DNA of 64,000 nt. Source: Marivirga salinae (GTDB taxonomy: Bacteria > Bacteroidota > Bacteroidia > Cytophagales > Cyclobacteriaceae). The translations under genes were made by a program, and so were the position numbers. Below are positions 1 to 7,189 of this stretch, one piece after another. The notes beneath the pieces were generated by a model. That model made no database searches. It worked only from the letters and a program-made list of their open reading frames with translations, and was not told the DNA's origin. Position 1 is the stretch's first letter. The number at the start of each line of letters is the position of its first letter. The stretch lies in the NCBI RefSeq assembly GCF_030503855.1, contig NZ_CP129971.1, forward strand, positions 3,410,001-3,474,000, given 5' to 3'.

Positions 1-1
1 T

Positions 2-949
2 TATGCATTAGACAGAAAGCATCTGAAAGAAATCTTAACAAAGGATTACGAATCACAAACTGTTGATGAAGTAAAAGAAATACCTCAACAGCAAAAAGAT
101 ACTGCTGAAGAAAAAAATAAAGTCATTGGGGGGCCTATTGAGGGTCATAATAAGTCAGAAAGAAAAACAAGCACCACCTCAGATTCATTAATAGAAGTTA
201 CACAAACACCAGCTTCTTCTCATTTATCAGATTCCTTTTTTGAGGAATTATTTAAAGAAATGGAAGATTTAAAGGCTGAAAAGGAAAATTATCAAAAAAC
301 CTTAGATCGGTTTGAAGCTAAAAAATCTGAAGAGGAAAAACAGAAGCCTAAAGCTAAAACGATAAAGAAAACGACTTCAAAATCGGGAAGCAGAAATACT
401 ACTGCTAAAACTGCTGCCGCTAAAAAACCCACATCGAAACCTAAACCTGCTACTACTAAAAAAACTAGCACCACAAAAAAAACAACAGCTGCTAAAACCA
501 CAACTAAAAAATCTTCTTCAGATAAATCTAAGGATAGCACCAAAAAAGCATCCACTACAAAAGCGAAGACATCAAAAGCTGCTGAAAAAAAACCAAAAAA
601 AGATGAGCATGATATAATTGAAGAAATAACTTCAAGAAAAGAATTAAAAATTAGTGATGCTCATAAAAAAGAACAATTAAATATCATCAATAACTTTATT
701 GAGAAAGAACCTGTTCTTACAAAAAGAATAAAGCCTGATAATCAGTCAAATAAGCAAGAAGCAGAAGATCTTTCGGCAAGCAGCACCAATCTTTCTGATG
801 ATGTAGTTTCCGAAACTTTGGCAAAATTGATGATAAAACAAGGAAGAAAGCAAAAAGCCATTGATATTTACAAGAAATTAATTTGGAAATTTCCACAAAA
901 AAAGACGTACTTTGTCGAAATTATAGATGAGTTAAAAAAAGAATCATAA
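2..949 (+). CDS. TPR-containing protein of unknown function, 5' end cut by window start
   Basis: The frame is open from base 2, so the gene begins before the window; the first internal ATG (260) is not its start. The visible part is hydrophilic. Its middle (about 340-600) is a low-complexity stretch of Lys, Thr, Ser and Ala resembling a histone-H1 tail. The last 45 residues (SETLAKLMIKQGRKQKAIDI onward) read as one tetratricopeptide repeat. The stop lies 4 bp before secG, so the two are probably cotranscribed. In other Bacteroidota a gene of this kind commonly precedes secG. A scaffold or interaction role is likely, but no function is assigned. The basic tract makes simple homology searches unreliable. 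Confidence 0.75.
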   Translation, partial: YALDRKHLKEILTKDYESQTVDEVKEIPQQQKDTAEEKNKVIGGPIEGHNKSERKTSTTSDSLIEVTQTPASSHLSDSFFEELFKEMEDLKAEKENYQKTLDRFEAKKSEEEKQKPKAKTIKKTTSKSGSRNTTAKTAAAKKPTSKPKPATTKKTSTTKKTTAAKTTTKKSSSDKSKDSTKKASTTKAKTSKAAEKKPKKDEHDIIEEITSRKELKISDAHKKEQLNIINNFIEKEPVLTKRIKPDNQSNKQEAEDLSASSTNLSDDVVSETLAKLMIKQGRKQKAIDIYKKLIWKFPQKKTYFVEIIDELKKES

Positions 950-953
950 ATAC

Positions 954-1385
954 ATGTTAACATTATTAATTACTTTAATCATTTTAGTTGCCATTTTATT
1001 GGTGTTGGTAGTATTAGCTCAAAATTCTAAAGGCGGTGGTTTATCCAGTCAATTTGGAGGTTCAGGAGCTAGTCAGGTTGTAGGCGTAAAAAGAACAGGT
1101 GATATTCTAGAAAAAATTACTTGGGTATTGGCTATTAGTTTAGTGGTATTAAGCTTAGCTTCTTCTTTTGTAATCAAAACCTCAACTGTTGATACAGGTT
1201 TTACAAGCCCTAACATTGAAAAGGCTCAAGACGAAACTTTACTTCCGGACATGGATGGTGGTAGTGAAGAAGGTTTGTTGCCTCCAGTAGAAGGAGAAGG
1301 AAGTACTGAAGGTCAAGAAGGTGGAAATCAGGAACTGATTGAAGGTCTTGAAGAATCAGAAGGAGAAGATAATTCAGAAGAATAA
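954..1385 (+). CDS. secG: preprotein translocase subunit SecG
   Basis: SecG is the small inner-membrane subunit that assists SecYE in Sec-dependent export. The 143-residue product has two membrane segments (about 3-22 and 55-74) separated by the Gly/Ser-rich loop typical of SecG (QNSKGGGLSSQFGGSGASQ), followed by TGDILEKITW, which matches the family well. The C-terminal 60 residues form a long acidic Glu/Gly-rich tail, as in other Bacteroidota SecG; E. coli SecG lacks this exact tail. It follows the TPR gene by 4 bp and is followed by a clear terminator, so it is the last gene of its operon. Confidence 0.93.
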   Translation: MLTLLITLIILVAILLVLVVLAQNSKGGGLSSQFGGSGASQVVGVKRTGDILEKITWVLAISLVVLSLASSFVIKTSTVDTGFTSPNIEKAQDETLLPDMDGGSEEGLLPPVEGEGSTEGQEGGNQELIEGLEESEGEDNSEE

Positions 1386-1410
1386 TCTTTAATTATAGAT
1401 ATTAATTTAA

Positions 1411-1439
1411 AAGGGAATCCGAAAGGCTTCCCTTTTTTT
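1411..1439 (+). terminator. rho-independent terminator of secG
   Basis: GGGAATCC pairs with GGCTTCCC (one mismatch) around a GAAA tetraloop at 1413-1432, followed by seven T. It lies 25 bp after the secG stop. Confidence 0.85.
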
Positions 1440-1485
1440 GTTTTTAATGAATTTTATTATTTAAATTTATTAAAAACAATTGTAA

Positions 1486-2205
1486 ATGAAATTCTGTATT
1501 TGCTCTATTTTTGTTTTATTCTTCGCTTTTAACTCTTTAGCTCAAAGAGGTGATGAATTATTAGATACATCTGATAATTCAAGACAGTTTAATAGTTACA
1601 TAGCTTTTGAGGTCAGGATTGTAGACTTTGAAAACAGCCTCTATGTTAATGATTTTAAAACCACTGAATTTAAAATAGAAAATGGGATGATCTACAGCAT
1701 AAACAAACTGATTGGTGTCTCATTTGGTATCAATGGAGGTGTTATTTTAGGAATTCCTTATGAAAATCGATTGCAAGCTTACTTCAATAGTGGTAATAGT
1801 TCTGGACTTGACACCTTTCTTAAATATTATGATGAGATCAATTTCATAGATCAAACTTTGGCTAAAACCAGATATTTCATTGGTTTTCATCCTCAGCTTA
1901 ATTTTAATATTAATAAAAAATGGAAGCTTCAGGCTGGAACAGAAATGCGATATTATTTTCAACCCTTCTTTGATGAAAGATCTTATTTTGGCAACACCTA
2001 TAAAGAAGATGGAGTACATTTTGACTTTTTGGGAAACCTAGGGATAAGTTACCTTCTTAAGGATCAATTATCTATTGGACTTAATTATAACAGAAGCTTT
2101 GGTAACTTACGTAGGGCATTAATACTCAACTCATATTGGAATGAACCTTATACTAGCTCTATGAGATACCACAGTTTAGGATTAAATGTCACTTATTCAT
2201 TTTAA
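1486..2205 (+). CDS. probable outer-membrane beta-barrel protein
   Basis: The 239-residue product starts with a signal peptide (about 1-19, hydrophobic core FCICSIFVLFFAFNSLA, cleavage before QRGDE). The rest alternates aromatic and polar residues with turns (for example FIGFHPQLNFNINKKWKLQA, LSIGLNYNRSFG) and ends in LGLNVTYSF, a terminal beta strand with C-terminal Phe. This is the pattern of small Bacteroidota outer-membrane barrels. No specific family is recognised. It stands alone between the secG terminator and a convergent gene on the other strand, and no terminator is evident after it. Confidence 0.65.
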   Translation: MKFCICSIFVLFFAFNSLAQRGDELLDTSDNSRQFNSYIAFEVRIVDFENSLYVNDFKTTEFKIENGMIYSINKLIGVSFGINGGVILGIPYENRLQAYFNSGNSSGLDTFLKYYDEINFIDQTLAKTRYFIGFHPQLNFNINKKWKLQAGTEMRYYFQPFFDERSYFGNTYKEDGVHFDFLGNLGISYLLKDQLSIGLNYNRSFGNLRRALILNSYWNEPYTSSMRYHSLGLNVTYSF

Positions 2206-2211
2206 TGTCTA

Positions 2212-2290
2212 ATCTTTTAGGAAGAATCGTTAAGTCACCTAAATACTTCACTTAGTCACTTCAATACTTATTCACTTAAACACCCAATCA
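2212..2290. repeat. degenerate CACTTA-type low-complexity tract
   Basis: The gap between two convergent genes contains many imperfect copies of a short word: CACCTAAATACTTCACTTAG, TCACTTCAATACTTATTCAC, TTAAACACCCAATCACTTC. A similar tract occurs at about 31530-31590, also between convergent genes. No good hairpin with a T run is seen. Confidence 0.5.
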
Positions 2291-2292
2291 CT

Positions 2293-2793
2293 TCAACCTC
2301 TTTTTCCCAACTCAATCACTTCCAACTTTTCTACTTTCCCTTTATTAATTTCAAACCTCATCATCGTCCTCATTTTATGAAAACCTTGATTACCGGCTGC
2401 ACCAGGATTTAGGTAAAGCAAATTTCCATGCTTAGGATCAGGCATGGCTCTTAAAATGTGGGAATGACCACAGATAAAAACATTGGGCTTTTCAGATTGG
2501 ATTAGTTTTCGAACTCGAGGATTATAAGAAGGTGGCTTCCCTCCTATGTGCGTCATAAATATTTTTACTCCTTCCCTCTCAATAAATAAATTCTCTGGAT
2601 AAGTCCTTTGAAAATCAGGTGTATCAATATTTCCATAGACGACTAAGGTTGGTGCAATTTTGCTAAGGTTTTCTATTATTTGACCTGCCTCGCCCACATC
2701 TCCTGCATGCCATATTTCATTGCAATCTTTGAAGTATTTTGGAATGTCGTCATCCCAAAAGCCGTGTGTATCGGATATTAAACCTATTTTCAT
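2293..2793 (-). CDS. YfcE/MJ0936-family metallophosphoesterase
   Basis: A 166-residue calcineurin-like phosphoesterase of the small YfcE type, probably a cytoplasmic phosphodiesterase using two divalent metals. The motifs are complete: D8-x-H10 (ISDTHG), G31-D32, G54-N55 (YGNID), H82 (THIGG) and GHSH at 109-112. Length is usual for the family, and the ATG start precedes the first strand directly. The natural substrate of most members is unknown. It is read from its own unit, convergent with the outer-membrane gene and downstream of a palindromic repeat locus. Confidence 0.88.
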   Translation of the reverse strand: MKIGLISDTHGFWDDDIPKYFKDCNEIWHAGDVGEAGQIIENLSKIAPTLVVYGNIDTPDFQRTYPENLFIEREGVKIFMTHIGGKPPSYNPRVRKLIQSEKPNVFICGHSHILRAMPDPKHGNLLYLNPGAAGNQGFHKMRTMMRFEINKGKVEKLEVIELGKRG

Positions 2794-2835
2794 TTGTTGG
2801 AGGTTGTATTGTGGTAGATTAAAGAGCGGGTAGAT

Positions 2836-2890
2836 ATTTTAATCGGAGATTAAAATGGATAGATCCCTTTCTTCAAAGGGATGACGCACG
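2836..2890 (+). repeat. two-hairpin palindromic element, unit 1 (forward)
   Basis: An AT-rich hairpin (ATTTTAAT 2836-2843 with ATTAAAAT 2849-2856) is followed 6 nt later by a GC-richer hairpin (ATCCCTTT 2863-2870, loop CTTC, AAAGGGAT 2875-2882) and the tail GACGCAC. The same architecture recurs at 2940-3018 (reverse), 16760-16813 (reverse) and 16883-16937 (forward). Confidence 0.75.
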
Positions 2891-2939
2891 GAATTTAATG
2901 AGTAGGTTAAGATATATTTTATCATTCGATCTAAGATCA

Positions 2940-3018
2940 GTGCGTCATTCCTGCGAAACCTGTCCCGCACTGAAAGTCGGGAGGCAGGAATCTAGTCTAT
3001 TGAAACTTCGTTTCAATA
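2940..3018 (-). repeat. two-hairpin palindromic element, unit 2 (reverse) with nested hairpin
   Basis: Read on the minus strand: hairpin TATTGAAAC-GAA-GTTTCAATA (3018-2998), a short spacer, then ATTCCTGC...GCAGGAAT (2991-2947) and GACGCAC. The loop of the second hairpin holds an extra 29 bases (2955-2983) that themselves form a stem (TCCCG-c-ACT 2963-2971 with AGTCGGGA 2975-2982). The unit ends 3 bp from the pgm stop codon and faces unit 1. Confidence 0.75.
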
Positions 3019-3021
3019 ACC

Positions 3022-4743
3022 CTACAAATCCAAGTCATCCAAATAAGACTTTATGATATCACCAAGCTCTGCAAAATCTTCTTCAAAGGTTTCTTTGCTA
3101 CGCAATTTTCCTTTTACGCTTACATAGAACTTAATTTTAGGCTCCGTACCAGAAGGTCTGGCAGAAATCTTACTTCCATCTTCCAAGAAAAATTGTAGTA
3201 CGTTAGAAGAAGGGAAATTCAACTTACTCTTCACCCCACTCTCCATATTCAAAATGGTAGATTTCTGATAATCTCTTACCTCCAAAACTTTAGTCCTTGC
3301 CAAGCTCTTAGGTGGTTCTTCTCTAAACCTGGTCATCATTGCTTTAATTTCTTCGCTACCGGATTTTCCTTTTTTAGTAATGGAAACCAAATCCTCACGG
3401 TAGAAACCAAACTTCATGTACATCTCAATAAGATATTCATAAAGTGTTTTCCCTTGAGATTTCACATAAGCCGTCATTTCTGCTATCATAGCAACGGAAG
3501 CTATTGCATCTTTATCGCGTACATAATCACCGATCATATAACCATAGCTTTCTTCTCCACCCCCTATGAAAGTTTTTTTACCTTCTAAATCTCGAATTAC
3601 GGCTGCAATATTTTTAAAGCCTGTTAAAGTATCAAAACTTTCAACTTGATAGGCATCAGCTATATTTTTGAAAAGCTCAGTGGTCACAATTGTTTTCACT
3701 ATGTATTGATTACCATCTAGCTTCCCTAATTCACTCCAACGACTTAATAAATAGTAAATCAATAATGAACCTGTTTGATTTCCATTCAGAAGTTCGAATT
3801 CATTTTTAGCATTTTTGATTGCAATGCCCACTCTGTCAGCATCAGGATCAGTTGCCATTACAATGTCAGCATCTACTTCTTTACCTTTAGCCAATGCCAT
3901 AGACATGGCTTCCTTTTCTTCAGGATTAGGATAAACTACCGTAGGGAAGTTCCCATTTGGCTCAGCTTGTTCCTCAACAATATGTACATTTTTAAAGCCA
4001 TACATTTCAAGGGCTTTAGGCACCAAGGTGATGCCTGTTCCATGTATGGATGAATAAACAATATTGATGGATTTATCAGTTTCTGTTGCATCAGGAAAAA
4101 GCGATATTTTCTTCACCTCTTTCAAATAAGCTTCATCAATATCCTCTCCTATGCTTTCAAGCAAAGGTTCTTTTCCTCCAAATTGCACATCATCAATAGA
4201 GGTAATAGATTGCACTTCATTCATCACATTCAAATCATGTGGGGCAACCATTTGAGCTCCATCAGTCCAATAAGCTTTATACCCATTATATTCTTTAGGA
4301 TTATGAGAAGCCGTTAAAACCACTCCACTTTTGCATCCCAGATGACGAATAGCAAATGATAACTCAGGAGTTGGTCTTAAACTATCGAAGAAAAATACTT
4401 TTATATTATTTGCCGTAAAAACATCTGCTACTACTTTGGCAAATTCTTCGGCATTGTTACGACAATCGTGTGCAATGGCAACTGAAACACCTTGTTCGGT
4501 AAATGTTTTGTTTAGATAATTACTCAAACCTTGAGTAGCCATACCCAATGTGTATTTATTCATTCGGTTACTGCCTACGCCCATAATTCCACGTAATCCA
4601 CCAGTTCCGAATTCTAAGTCTTTATAGAAAGATTCTTCAAATTCCTCCTTATTGTTTTCTTGAAGGTTCTTTATTTGTTTTTTAGTGGCTTCGTCCACTA
4701 CTTTACTATCTAACCACTGCTGGGCTTTTTCCTGACTTGTCAT
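3022..4743 (-). CDS. phospho-sugar mutase (phosphoglucomutase/phosphomannomutase)
   Basis: A 573-residue enzyme of the alpha-D-phosphohexomutase family, interconverting hexose 1- and 6-phosphates in the cytoplasm. The active-site serine loop is TASHNPKEYNGYK with Ser146, the metal-binding loop DPDADRVG has Asp299, Asp301 and Asp303, the sugar loop is GGEES (395-399), and the phosphate loop RPSGTEPKIKFY is near the C-terminus. Length and the N-terminal LEFGTGGLRGIMG signature fit the long PgcA/PGM2-like branch. Substrate (glucose, mannose or deoxyribose phosphates) cannot be settled from motifs. A single-gene unit; an inverted repeat lies about 50 bp upstream of the start. Confidence 0.92.
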   Translation of the reverse strand: MTSQEKAQQWLDSKVVDEATKKQIKNLQENNKEEFEESFYKDLEFGTGGLRGIMGVGSNRMNKYTLGMATQGLSNYLNKTFTEQGVSVAIAHDCRNNAEEFAKVVADVFTANNIKVFFFDSLRPTPELSFAIRHLGCKSGVVLTASHNPKEYNGYKAYWTDGAQMVAPHDLNVMNEVQSITSIDDVQFGGKEPLLESIGEDIDEAYLKEVKKISLFPDATETDKSINIVYSSIHGTGITLVPKALEMYGFKNVHIVEEQAEPNGNFPTVVYPNPEEKEAMSMALAKGKEVDADIVMATDPDADRVGIAIKNAKNEFELLNGNQTGSLLIYYLLSRWSELGKLDGNQYIVKTIVTTELFKNIADAYQVESFDTLTGFKNIAAVIRDLEGKKTFIGGGEESYGYMIGDYVRDKDAIASVAMIAEMTAYVKSQGKTLYEYLIEMYMKFGFYREDLVSITKKGKSGSEEIKAMMTRFREEPPKSLARTKVLEVRDYQKSTILNMESGVKSKLNFPSSNVLQFFLEDGSKISARPSGTEPKIKFYVSVKGKLRSKETFEEDFAELGDIIKSYLDDLDL

Positions 4744-4790
4744 GATGGTTCTTATATTTTTAATGATTTATAATTTCTAAAAGCATATCA

Positions 4791-4821
4791 CTTGTATTCA
4801 TGATTTTCTTGTGAATACAAG
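4791..4821 (-). promoter_or_regulatory. 10-bp inverted repeat upstream of the mutase gene
   Basis: CTTGTATTCA (4791-4800) and TGAATACAAG (4812-4821) are perfect inverted copies separated by 11 bp. The site lies 48-78 bp upstream of the minus-strand ATG at 4743, where an operator or leader hairpin would be expected. No T run follows on either strand. No regulator is recognised. Confidence 0.4.
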
Positions 4822-4885
4822 GCTTAAATTACAGAATTATCGAGTAGCAAAAAATAAATATGAATCCAAATATGCGTAAAAAAAG

Positions 4886-4917
4886 AAAAACCATAGAAAT
4901 TGATTCCTATGGTTTTT
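4886..4917 (-). terminator. bidirectional-type terminator downstream of hppD
   Basis: AAAAACCATAG (4886-4896) pairs perfectly with CTATGGTTTTT (4907-4917) around a 10-nt loop. Read on the minus strand it ends in a U run. The nearest upstream gene in that direction is hppD, whose stop is 180 bp away. Confidence 0.7.
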
Positions 4918-4940
4918 AAAAAAATTCAATATGCTTTTTA

Positions 4941-5080
4941 TAGAGCAAGTGTACTCTTTTGCTGATTTAGCCCAAGCGGACGCTTGAACCAGTTCAGGCT
5001 CCCAGCTTCAATAGCGCAAGCATACGATTGTGCTCAGCTAGCAGGTGGAAGAAAGTTAGAGTACGCGTGACAAGTGTATC
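4941..5080. repeat. CAAGCG-GA-CGCTTG repeat, copy X
   Basis: Contains the palindrome CCAAGCGGACGCTTGAAC (4972-4989). Its reverse complement occurs exactly at 6926-6943, where flanking bases (agCCTGnnnTnG before, CTA after) also match. The right edge GTACGCGTGACAAGTGTATC (5061-5080) resembles GTACGCGTGTCGTGTGTGC in copy Y. Similar words CAAGTGTA-CTCTTT (4946) and CAAGTGTATCTTT (5071) bound the copy and could be remnants of a target duplication. Confidence 0.55.
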
Positions 5081-5095
5081 TTTATTTCAAATCAA

Positions 5096-6190
5096 TCATA
5101 AATTGCCTCTCAATTCCTGCTCTCTTTCAATAGCTTCAAATAAAGCTTTGAAATTTCCTTTCCCAAAAGATTTGGCTCCTTTTCTCTGAATAATTTCATA
5201 GAAAACAGTTGGTCTATCCTGAACAGGCTTAGTGAAAATTTGCAGCAAATAGCCTTCATCATCTCTATCCACCAAAATATTGTTTTCCCTTATTGGTTCA
5301 ATATCCTCATCAATTTCTCCAACTCTTTCAAACAAATCATCATAATAGGTTTCCGGAACTCGCAAGAACTCAACTCCTCTTCTACGCATTTCAGAAACAG
5401 TATCCACTATATCATCCGTAGCAATAGCAATGTGTTGCACTCCTGCGCCTTTATAGAAATCAATGTATTCTTCAATCTGAGATTTCTTTTTACCTTCTGC
5501 AGGCTCATTAATAGGAAATTTAATAAAGCCATTACCATTAGAAACCACTTTCGACATTAGCGCAGTGAAATCAGTAGAAATATCTTTGTCATCAAAGGTG
5601 ATTAAAAGATTAAAGCCCATTACATCTCTATAGAAATCAACCCATTTATTCATTTCACCCCAGCCAACATTTCCTACACAATGATCCACATATTTCAAAC
5701 CAATCGGGCTTGCTGGCAATTCACTGGTTTTTTCTACAAAACCAGGCAAAAACACACCATTATAATCATGTCTATTCACAAAAGTATGAATTGTGTCTCC
5801 ATAAGTATGAATTGAAGCGATAGTAACTTCACCATGCTCATCTTTAATCGTTTTTGGCGGAGTATGAGATTTAGCTCCTCTTTTAGTCGTTTCATTATAG
5901 GATAACTCTGCATCATCCACCCAAAGAGCCAAAACCTTTACCCCATCTCCGTGAAGATTAACATGTTGTGCTACCTCTGTATCAGGTGCTAAGGAAGAAG
6001 TCAAAACCAAACGGATTTTTCCTTGTTGCAACATATAAGAACACCTATCCTTAATCCCCGTTTCGGGTCCTGCATAGGCTTTTAACTCAAATCCAAAAGC
6101 TGTCTGATAATACATTGCTGATTGCTTTGCATTACCCACATAAAATTCGATGTAATCCGTGCCATTTATAGGCAAAAAATCCTGTTCCAT
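5096..6190 (-). CDS. hppD: 4-hydroxyphenylpyruvate dioxygenase
   Basis: Converts 4-hydroxyphenylpyruvate to homogentisate in tyrosine breakdown, using non-haem Fe(II) and O2. The 364-residue protein has the two-fold vicinal-oxygen-chelate layout: an N-terminal half (about 10-145) and a catalytic half (about 160-355). The iron ligands are visible as His170 (VDHCVGNV), His253 (VQHIAIAT) and Glu332 (FYEIIQRKG). The C-terminal signature GAKSFGKGNFKALFEAIERE is diagnostic. The gene has its own promoter-like box (6226-6233) and a terminator; homogentisate dioxygenase, often adjacent, is not in this window. Confidence 0.96.
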   Translation of the reverse strand: MEQDFLPINGTDYIEFYVGNAKQSAMYYQTAFGFELKAYAGPETGIKDRCSYMLQQGKIRLVLTSSLAPDTEVAQHVNLHGDGVKVLALWVDDAELSYNETTKRGAKSHTPPKTIKDEHGEVTIASIHTYGDTIHTFVNRHDYNGVFLPGFVEKTSELPASPIGLKYVDHCVGNVGWGEMNKWVDFYRDVMGFNLLITFDDKDISTDFTALMSKVVSNGNGFIKFPINEPAEGKKKSQIEEYIDFYKGAGVQHIAIATDDIVDTVSEMRRRGVEFLRVPETYYDDLFERVGEIDEDIEPIRENNILVDRDDEGYLLQIFTKPVQDRPTVFYEIIQRKGAKSFGKGNFKALFEAIEREQELRGNL

Positions 6191-6225
6191 AGTAGTTTAA
6201 ATCGATTGCATTATTATTTCTAATT

Positions 6226-6233
6226 CAAAAGTA
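6226..6233 (-). promoter_or_regulatory. Bacteroidota-type -7 box for hppD
   Basis: Minus-strand TACTTTTG fits TAnnTTTG. A TTTC (consensus TTTG) sits 19 bp further upstream at 6253-6256. The implied leader is about 30 nt to the ATG at 6190. Confidence 0.45.
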
Positions 6234-6350
6234 TGTTTTTTATGTATTAATTGAAATAAATATCAAACTATTCCTAAATAGTCTTCCGTTTACTTGGAAG
6301 TTATAAGCAATCTAAAGAATTTTACGTTCTGAAAATAATAGCACTTAAGC

Positions 6351-6758
6351 ATGATAGATATTAAAAACTTAGACAAGGATTTGACAGCATTAGTAAAAGC
6401 AAAAATTGCTTTGAGTAAATTGACTTATGCTGATCAGGACTATGACAAAATTGAAGAAGAGCTTCATGATATGGAGGACGACTTCATAGAAAATTACGGA
6501 GAATATTTGGAAGAAGCATTAGCAGAGGTTCATGATGAATTCTGTCCTGATAACGATGTTTTACTTCCAATTGCCTACTTAGCTGATGAGTATATTGTTA
6601 AAGAAGACACAATAGATGTAGCTCCAGGACAAGGCGTTTTAGTTGAAGCTGATGATTTTGCAAGTTCAAAAGTAACATTAGCTTTAGCTCCTCAGCCAAC
6701 TAGAATTGTATTACAAGCAGGAAACGACCATAAAGAAGTGGTTTGGAGAGCTGAATAA
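6351..6758 (+). CDS. conserved-looking acidic protein of unknown function
   Basis: A 135-residue soluble protein without signal peptide or membrane segment. It begins MIDIKNLDKDLTALVKAKIA, is rich in Asp and Glu in the first 75 residues (YDKIEEELHDMEDDFIENYG, apparently helical), and ends in a beta-rich part containing APGQGVLVEADD and TRIVLQAGNDHKEVVWRAE. Good codon structure, an ATG start and a strong terminator 25 bp after the stop make it a real gene. I do not recognise the family. It forms its own unit, divergent from hppD and separated from hppA by a repeat-containing gap. Confidence 0.75.
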   Translation: MIDIKNLDKDLTALVKAKIALSKLTYADQDYDKIEEELHDMEDDFIENYGEYLEEALAEVHDEFCPDNDVLLPIAYLADEYIVKEDTIDVAPGQGVLVEADDFASSKVTLALAPQPTRIVLQAGNDHKEVVWRAE

Positions 6759-6783
6759 ATTAATATTTTATAAATAACATTCT

Positions 6784-6816
6784 AAAATCCTTCTCTGGAA
6801 AAGAGAGGGATTTTTT
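6784..6816 (+). terminator. rho-independent terminator
   Basis: AAAATCCTTCTCT (6784-6796) pairs with AGAGAGGGATTTT (6802-6814) with one G-U pair, followed by T residues. It ends the transcript of the 135-residue unknown protein. Confidence 0.85.
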
Positions 6817-6870
6817 ATTATCTAACTTTAGAACAGGCAATGCATCCTCGCAATGAACACTTCAACTGAC

Positions 6871-7004
6871 TGGAGCACAAGCGGACACTTTCGACATGTA
6901 GAGGACTCGTAATTAGCCTGTTATAGTTCAAGCGTCCGCTTGGACTACACTAGCATGATATAGTCAATAAAAAACCAAAGCTAGCGTACGCGTGTCGTGT
7001 GTGC
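6871..7004. repeat. CAAGCG-TC-CGCTTG repeat, copy Y
   Basis: The gap 6817-7189 has no gene. It holds GTTCAAGCGTCCGCTTGG (6926-6943), the exact reverse complement of the core at 4972-4989, plus a half-copy CACAAGCGGACA (6876-6887) in inverted orientation, and GTACGCGTGTCGTGTGTGC (6986-7004) resembling the right edge of copy X. The remaining part, about 7010-7150, is plain AT-rich sequence. Confidence 0.55.
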
Positions 7005-7153
7005 TTTGTACATTTAAATAATCTGAATAGTATTTAAATTAAATTCCTTCCTTTACCTCATTATCCATTTAACCAAATGAAGTATTGCATTCAGGCAATT
7101 AAGCAATTCATCATTTTCTTTTATTAAAAATTTCCATTTCCCAATCATCCCTC

Positions 7154-7161
7154 TATATTTG
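7154..7161 (+). promoter_or_regulatory. Bacteroidota-type -7 box for hppA
   Basis: TATATTTG matches TAnnTTTG exactly; TTTC (consensus TTTG) lies 19 bp upstream at 7131-7134. The expected leader to the ATG at 7190 is about 20 nt. Confidence 0.55.
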
Positions 7162-7189
7162 CAGCGTTTTAAAAAAATAAATAAAACTT

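Noticed and set aside
292..555. 87-codon minus-strand frame opposite the Lys/Thr-rich tract
   Set aside because: It is the mirror of a low-complexity coding segment (Val/Phe/Leu-rich shadow) and lies wholly inside the plus-strand gene.
2794..3021. CRISPR array or tRNA in the repeat-rich gap
   Set aside because: The repeats are inverted hairpin pairs, not regular direct repeats with spacers, and no cloverleaf can be drawn.
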